From Warburgia ugandensis (taxonomy: Eukaryota > Streptophyta > Magnoliopsida > Canellales > Canellaceae): DNA of 64,000 bases. The DNA lies in NCBI GenBank assembly GCA_035236585.1, contig CP141137.1, forward strand, positions 10,618,327-10,682,326. Reading direction: 5' to 3'. The position numbers and the translations under genes were made by a program. The notes under the pieces are model-generated. The model did no database searches. It saw only the letters and a list, made by a program, of their open reading frames with translations, and was not told the origin of the DNA. Shown one piece after another: positions 57,993 through 64,000 of the stretch; positions within the stretch are counted from its first letter, which is position 1, and each line of letters begins with the position of its first letter.

Positions 57993-60591
57993 TGTGACGA
58001 CCTGGGTTTTTCCATGCATTTTTAAATGCAATATCTAATTCCTAAGGCGGGATGCATCCCTATTTGAAAACTATTTTATAAAAACCATGCAATGTAATGG
58101 AAAATCTTTAGTTTTAAACTCATTTTGAAAAACCTGAGTGTCATTTGCTATCACAACAATCAAAGTAGTTTTTGAAAAACTTCAGAAATCATAAATCTTT
58201 TTCCCCATGTCTATCCAGTCACAGCACACAGCCCAACTGTAAATAAATACAAATACATGTCCAAAGGGTTGAGAGTTTACTTACATGTATAATTGTCTCC
58301 TTTTTTATTCACTTGCTCGTAGCACTAATATCTCCTGAGGCGTCTTGTATTTGTGAATGGAACTATCCTAAAAAATGTTAAGGATAGGGTGAGTATATAC
58401 TATACTCAGTAGGAGTCTATCACTACTAGTTTTACAATGCATGCTATGTTTAAAATCATATGCTCTTTAAATCATGTGCATGTTCAAACAATCATGGTCA
58501 ATATGGATATTAAAAACCACTGTCGAATTGGAATACTGACGACTTAAAGAAATAGCATAATCCAAGTCGAAAGTATCATATATCATAAACATAATAATAT
58601 GCATAAGATGCTCCACTGAATCCAACTCATGGATATATGGTATGGTCGACCAACCTTATGTCAAGCCATATGCAATGCAAGTAAATCCTCAAATCATAGG
58701 GTCCAACTATGCCCACGACCTCACCGCCGTGTGGTCCCTGGGTACCTAGGGACACAGGGTCATATCCCTCAACGGGGCATATGACACTTCGACCCAGTGC
58801 CGTAACACCAGTGGTAGCCCCCTGTACCACATGCAGTCAAAGCAGGGACATGCCCTTTTTGGGCGTGGTACCCATCCACCTAATAGTGGTAGAGGCTGGA
58901 GGCCAACCCAAACCTCTCGGCATAGCGCCCATGAGCTTACCAGCCCAAATCATATACGATCAAACAAGCAAAATCCTCTTTTTGAAAACCTGTCCTCTTT
59001 GGGTTCCTCACAACTGCCTACCCAGCGTCTTTTGGGCACTCCAGCGTCTTTTGGTAACCCTCAAGGACATGCAATTTTTTAAGAACTCAATGCTCACAAA
59101 TCCTGCAATATATGCAATTGTTTGCAAAACATGTCTATGCATAATATATTTATCATATGTACGCTGAATTAAGTCATCCTAAACAAGTCATATACTTATA
59201 CTTAAAACATGCATTTTCAAAACAATCATGGCTCTTTTAAAAAGTCTAGTAGTGATAGAGCACTTACCTCAAAGTCTCCTGGAGTCGCGTCCTTTATCAC
59301 TCAACCCGTCCCTAGGTCTCATGTATAAACTTCTGGGTATAAATGGATACAAAGAGTCCTTATCAATTTCAATCTATTTAGACATTAGATCGCTAGATCT
59401 ACCTTTTAAGGTCCATGGTCCTTGCCTAATTCATTGTCAAGCTAGATATGGATGTACTATTCAATAGTTAAACTCTGTAAATTGTTCTCTGATCCTAACT
59501 TTAAGGTCTCATTAGGTTCGCATGTCCCAGTTCCCAGGACACCCGTGTATCCTGGTTGAACTGCGACCGCCTCACGTGTGTGCGCGCACGGACTTACCTT
59601 TGGTGTAGCATGGCGCGTCTCAGTTCCCAGGGCACCCCGTGCATCCTAGTCTAGCCAAGACCTGTGTCCCATGTCACGCGCACATCCGAAGGCCTCACCT
59701 GGGACAGTGTACGCACTGTCATATGCCTGGAACCCATCCCAGGTGCAACGTGCAACATGGCGTCCCTGGGACACCTTGTTCGTGCAGGGCCGGCCCAAGC
59801 CGGCTTGGAGCATTTTTCGGCCAGGAAACTGGGCTGGAAAACTAGCTGGAAACGCTAGATCCTGCATGGATCTAGCCTGAAAGGTAGAGGAACCAAAGAA
59901 GGAGGTAAGGACATCTTACCTGGGCAGCCTGGGGACGCCTATCGTTGGTGGCGGAACCCCATTTCACTCTGAACCTCCTGCTCGCCGGAAAACTCGAAGA
60001 AAGGGGAAAACCCCATTGCCAAGATCGGAAAGAAGAGAGGGCATGGAGAAAAATGGCAATGGCCGGCCTGACTTGGGCCTAGCTGTTGCCGGAAAACGCA
60101 GAGAGACGGGTTTTCGGTTTTTGCCAGAAACCCCAGTCCCAAAAATGCCGGAAATCGTGTTTTCGTGAGGGGGGAGATGGGGCTTTTATAGAGGGGAGAA
60201 GGAGGTGCCCCTCAATGGCGGTGCCGCCATTTCCCCTGGTGTGTTTTGGAGAAATTGGGAGAAAAGGGTTTTCTGGAGAAGTCTGGAGGTGGAAGACGAT
60301 AGGGGGTGCCGTTATCAAAACGGCCCCCTGCGTTTTTTGTTTTTTCGTTTTTCTATTTAATTTACAAAACTGCCCCTAATCTTTAAACGACCAACTTCTT
60401 CATACGAACTCCATTTTCGGCGTTCTTTGAGGTGTTGGATTCCATTTTTTTGAGTAGAATCTAATGGTACTAAGTTTCCTTACAAATTCCTTCATTTACT
60501 ATTTTAAATAAAATAAAACATTCAACATAGTTTATTTCCTATAGAATGTCCAATTTTTTTTTTAAATGGCGTAAATTGCTCGGGCGTTACA
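57993..60591 (-). repeat. 5' LTR of the non-autonomous Ty3-like element
   Basis: This LTR is 2599 bp, the twin of 51947-54650. Most differences are single-base transitions, plus the deletion described for the twin. Its outer end abuts the target copy ATACG. Confidence 0.9.
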
Positions 60592-60688
60592 ATACGAAAT
60601 GATGATATCTGATTTATGGACAGTCCTATCCACAATTCATCTCTAGAGGGTGAATCAGGTGAATAGTTTGGATAACTAAACAAATTTA

Positions 60689-62605
60689 CACTACTGCAAC
60701 GATGGGCTTATAAGATGGTTAAAAACAAATGTCAAAGATGGTTACCAAACCATCTTATGCCCAGCTATCTTATAAAATGAAATGTAATATAAGACATTTG
60801 TATGAACCTTCTTCTTTTAAAAATTAATAATGTATATAGGATGGTTATTGAAAAATCATCATTTATATAGATTCTATAAGATGGTTATTCAAAAACTGTC
60901 CTATATACAGATGTCTATAGGTCGGTTATTCAAAAACTATCCTATATACAAATGTCTATAGGACAGTTATTCAAAAACCATCCTATATACAGATGTCTAT
61001 AGGATGGTTTTTGAAAAACCGTCCTATATTGCTTATAATTTCTTCATAAATCATGTTCTTATTTTTGTTAGTTTCTGTTCATACATTGTTCCCATAGTTT
61101 CTGGAGTATAATACTTCATCTATTTATACATTCATACACTTCTAACATTTTCACATTTTACGTCGAACTTCTCCATACTTAGTGAAATAAAGAAAACATA
61201 CGTAGACTTAAATTAAGGTAAAAGGAACATATCCATCCAATTAGTGTAATGTAAATCATATATCTGTTATAAAATTGATACATGTTCAACAACATTAGAT
61301 GTCTACAAATTAAAAGTAAAAGAAAAATATAGTACATTCCATTCCATTCTGTTATCATCTATGTCTAATTAAGAGTAACTCTTGCTCCCCAAATTAACCT
61401 ACAAGAAAACAAATATTACATCAATGGCAAACATTATTGTTGAAGTTATTTAAGACATGTAAAAAAACTGTAAGAATGATAGTCAGTCAATTATATGTAT
61501 CTTTCTCAATTGGAAGATGGTAAATCCTTTTTGAATGAGAGTTCTCATATATCTAAGAACATAATACCCACACTCCTAATTAGAATGATCATAATCCAAG
61601 CTATATTTTGCATGGCTTTTGAATAAAACATCAAAATTTACGACATGGGTCTTAATAAACTCAATTGAGGCTATCTAAAATTATCATAATCCAACATTTA
61701 GAAGCATTATAGAAGCTCAAAATTAGCATCATGTACAGTAAAAAAACAAATGATAAAAATGCATATTCAAGATATTTTTTGTATGCCTTTTTGAATGAAA
61801 CATCAAAATCTAAGAAATGGGTCTACTTAAACTCAATGGAGGCTATCTAGCATGATCATAATCAAGCATTTAGAAGCATTAAAGAAGCTCAAAATCAGCA
61901 TGACATACAATAGAAAATGCATGGTAAAAAATGCATTTACAAGGATCATAATCAAGCATTTACAAGGATTAGAGAACTACAAAATCAAAAAATGAGAGAG
62001 ATTCAATAAGAAAATTTTACCTCTTTCTTCTTCTTCTTCTCCTCAAGGGTTTTGGGAGTTTGTGTTTGAAATTTTTGAATGGGGAAAATGAGGGGGGAGG
62101 GGTTTTGTAAAAAATCATATGGGGTGGTGATTTGTCTACTCTCTCCTCTTCCCAAATGATATCAACCGATAAAATACAAGTTCGGGACAAAGTTCATGTT
62201 AAATCCAACACAATGTTCGAGTTTTAGTCGAAGAAACCAAGATTCATCTTAACTTTATAAGATATCAAAAATATAAGATAATTATCAAGACCCATCTTAT
62301 GTAATTTTATATAAGACTATATGGAAAACCGTCTTATATTAGTAGAGTAATATAAGACTGTTCTGGATAACCTTCTTGTATTCCTTCAATAATATATGAA
62401 CCGTCTTATATTAAGCTAATAATATGAGACAATTTTTCAGAATGGTCTTATATAATTTTATATAAGATGGTTGTGTGAAACCCATCTTATATGTTTGTAG
62501 TATATAAGACAGGTATCCGTGACTGTCTAATATAAATTTTATATAAGACCGTTGTGGTAAAACCGTCTTAATTTACCATCTTATAAAGCCACAATTTTAA
62601 TAGTG
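60689..62605. mobile_element. Non-autonomous CACTA (En/Spm-type) element
   Basis: The element begins CACTACTGCAACGATGGGCT and ends AATTTTAATAGTG; the inverted termini share CACTA and a following GGCTT(T)ATAAGATGGT. It is flanked by a 3-bp duplication TTA (60686-60688 and 62606-62608), and copy 1 shows the empty site AAAATTAAAAAAGG near 40819. Subterminal zones (60835-61030 and 62270-62590) carry many short inverted repeats of the form TATAGGA(T/C)GGTT...AACC(A/G)TCCTATA or TATAAGAC...GTCTTATA, as transposase-binding regions do. The interior has no transposase. Confidence 0.88.
61612..61935. repeat. Internal tandem duplication in the CACTA element, unit about 180 bp
   Basis: Units starting near 61612 and 61795 share ATCAAAATTTACGACATGGG/ATCAAAATCTAAGAAATGGG, AACTCAAT(T/G)GAGGCTATCTA and GCATTTAGAAGCATTA-type phrases. 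They are noncoding. Confidence 0.72.
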
Positions 62606-64000
62606 TTAAAAAAAGGTAACCCTTCCATCAATTTTTTTTATTAAGTGTGGTTGTATCATATAATTCCTCTCTTCCGAGTGCACAAGTCTATGACTAGTTT
62701 CACACAATTTTAAGGAGCAAAGTAATTTTGATGGTCACAACTCACAATGATAATAGGCGTGATTGTTGCCTGGTTAGAGATGCAATATGACTTACCAAGT
62801 CAACCGTCCTTGCTCCATGGTCTAAATGAATGTCGTTAGGAAGATAAAGAAACCAACCCAGCATCATCGTGAGGAAAACGTCGTGTTTTGTGGCTTCTAG
62901 CAGTTCACCAGTCAATGGTAGAAAGATATATTTGGCTGCTATCAAATGAGGTGGGCGAAATGCCTCAAATTTTCTAAAGCGGCATTTGACTATTATTTCC
63001 TTACAAGCAATGGGGAGAACACCATGTGCAGTGTAATAAAATCAAGTACAGCAACTATTACATGGTAGACTATGCTTATATAATGGTAGAGTTGCCGTCG
63101 TATAACCTATAAGTGATCATGTCCATTGATATGGCTCGCTACAATGCAAATCTCCAAGTTAGTATGGTTTTGATCTTTATTGTACTCAATATTATGGTGT
63201 GACATCCATCGATCTAAAGTGAGACTAGAACTATTTGGGTTACAAATACACCCCAATTGGCAAAGCTTATGCAATCTGGTGTATGGATAGATTTAAGTGG
63301 AATAATCCGGCATAATCTAATAACCCGGATTATACAGGCCTTGCAAATAGGGCCATGTATGTCTATCAGATCAGTGATCCAGATTACAGTTCATATGTTT
63401 GATGGTGAGATTTTTGTTCTTGATATACTGTGCTATCAGAAAATTAAATCTTCTATCAGATTAATCTAAACATTAAAACTTCTATTAAAAATAAGATCAA
63501 TTATCTGACGTCAGTCCGTGCAATACGTGCCCATCTAGAAGTATAAATATGGAGCCCACAGGTTGTTTGTAGTACCTGAGATGAGAAGATATGGGGCCTT
63601 ATCACAGTAATATATTAATTTATTTATTATATATATAAGGACCGCTACCGGAAGCAGTCCACCTTTGATCATGAAATATTGATTGCTTGTTGAACCATGT
63701 GAATAGCGTGAATAAGATACTCCAAAATTGGACGTCAAAGAGTTTCATCAAACACTCTTGTTGGTGCTTGAGCTTGGATGAGATGAAGTAATACCTCCTC
63801 ATCCTACTGCTAGTGGCGCTTGAGATGAGAAATTCTAATCTCATCTCAGCTTACTGTTGATGTTTTGCATATCACTTCCATCTCTAAGTCATCTTATCTC
63901 TTTCCAGAGGGTAAAAGAAAATCATGTCTTCTCATCTCAAATTTACCCCACATCCTCTCTATTTTGCTCTTGCCTAATCTCTAAGGGCATGGTACTGGAG

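Larger units (their letters stand above)
51947..60591 (-). mobile_element. LTR retrotransposon with 2.6-2.7 kb LTRs and no readable coding region
   Basis: Direct repeats at 51947-54650 (2704 bp) and 57993-60591 (2599 bp) begin TGTGACGACC and end GCGTTACA (GCGTTATA in the left one). The five bases outside are ATACA and ATACG, and copy 1 of the segmental duplication keeps the unfilled site GGATACGGAATGG near 40722. A tRNA-iMet primer site (57978-57990, minus) and a polypurine-like tract by the left LTR (54651-54670, minus) set minus orientation. The minus-strand end of the internal region reads LWNFEDEILLRG, as at the end of Del/Tekay chromovirus polyproteins. The remaining internal 3.3 kb has no coding frame, so it is non-autonomous or deeply decayed. 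Confidence 0.87.
48200..64000 (+). repeat. Segmental duplication, copy 2 (expanded by later insertions, runs off the window)
   Basis: This copy starts within the 3' end of the GT14 coding region and follows copy 1 (37700-43950). It is interrupted by a TRIM (50300-50924), an LTR element (51947-60591) and a CACTA element (60689-62605), for each of which copy 1 shows the empty site. It also lacks the copy-1 SINEs and the 41708-43162 element. Homology continues to about 63960. Confidence 0.85.

Noticed and set aside
60835..61030. Regularly spaced repeats resembling a CRISPR array
   Set aside because: They are the palindromic subterminal repeats of a CACTA transposon in a plant genome, with variable spacing and no cas genes.

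Overview
The window is nuclear DNA of a flowering plant with a large, repeat-rich genome. Evidence: two spliced plant gene families, plant Ty1/copia, Ty3/gypsy (Athila-type), RTE LINE, TRIM and CACTA elements, and a dense set of Au-type tRNA-derived SINEs. There are no bacterial features such as operons or CRISPR arrays. The species cannot be fixed from the sequence; a lineage with very long, transposon-filled introns (a magnoliid or similar) would fit, but this is inference.

1-35798 (+) holds the 3' part of one gene, a LACTB2-like metallo-beta-lactamase-fold hydrolase. Three phase-compatible exons are visible: 1541-1650, 2162-2336 and 35625-35798. The last intron (2337-35624, about 33.3 kb) is a nested transposon nest. 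A decayed copia element on the + strand (PBS at 5260, last trace near 34130) is split by three or more later arrivals: an RTE-clade LINE (6677-10173, minus, 19-bp target duplication), a family of about 2-kb noncoding repeats (11066-20035, one candidate LTR pair and one inverted copy), and an Athila-type Ty3/gypsy element (21224-34085, minus, LTRs about 2.17 kb, 5-bp target duplication GCTTT, tRNA-Asp primer site).

35799-45639 is gene-poor. It has two exon-like patches of an unidentified minus-strand gene (36230-36896), many Au-SINEs, a relic of the 3' end of a GT14 gene (about 37690-37850), and the first copy of a segmental duplication (about 37.7-43.95 kb) that includes a hAT transposase remnant and DNA-transposon-like inverted-repeat elements.

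45640-48306 (+) is a complete two-exon GT14 (core-2/I-branching, BC10-like) glycosyltransferase gene of 409 codons with a SINE in its intron. From its 3' end to the window end lies the second, expanded copy of the duplication, hit by a TRIM (50300-50924), an LTR retrotransposon with 2.6-2.7 kb LTRs and no readable genes (51947-60591, minus) and a non-autonomous CACTA element (60689-62605). Each duplicate supplies the empty site for insertions in the other, so relative ages can be read.

A technical point runs through the Athila element: differences between its LTRs, and several reading-frame breaks in its pol region, fall at CTG/CAG (CHG) trinucleotides. This may be a long-read consensus artefact in methylated DNA rather than real decay. 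No wholly new biological system was found; the notable items are the 33-kb intron, the nested and paired insertion history, and the CHG-linked differences.
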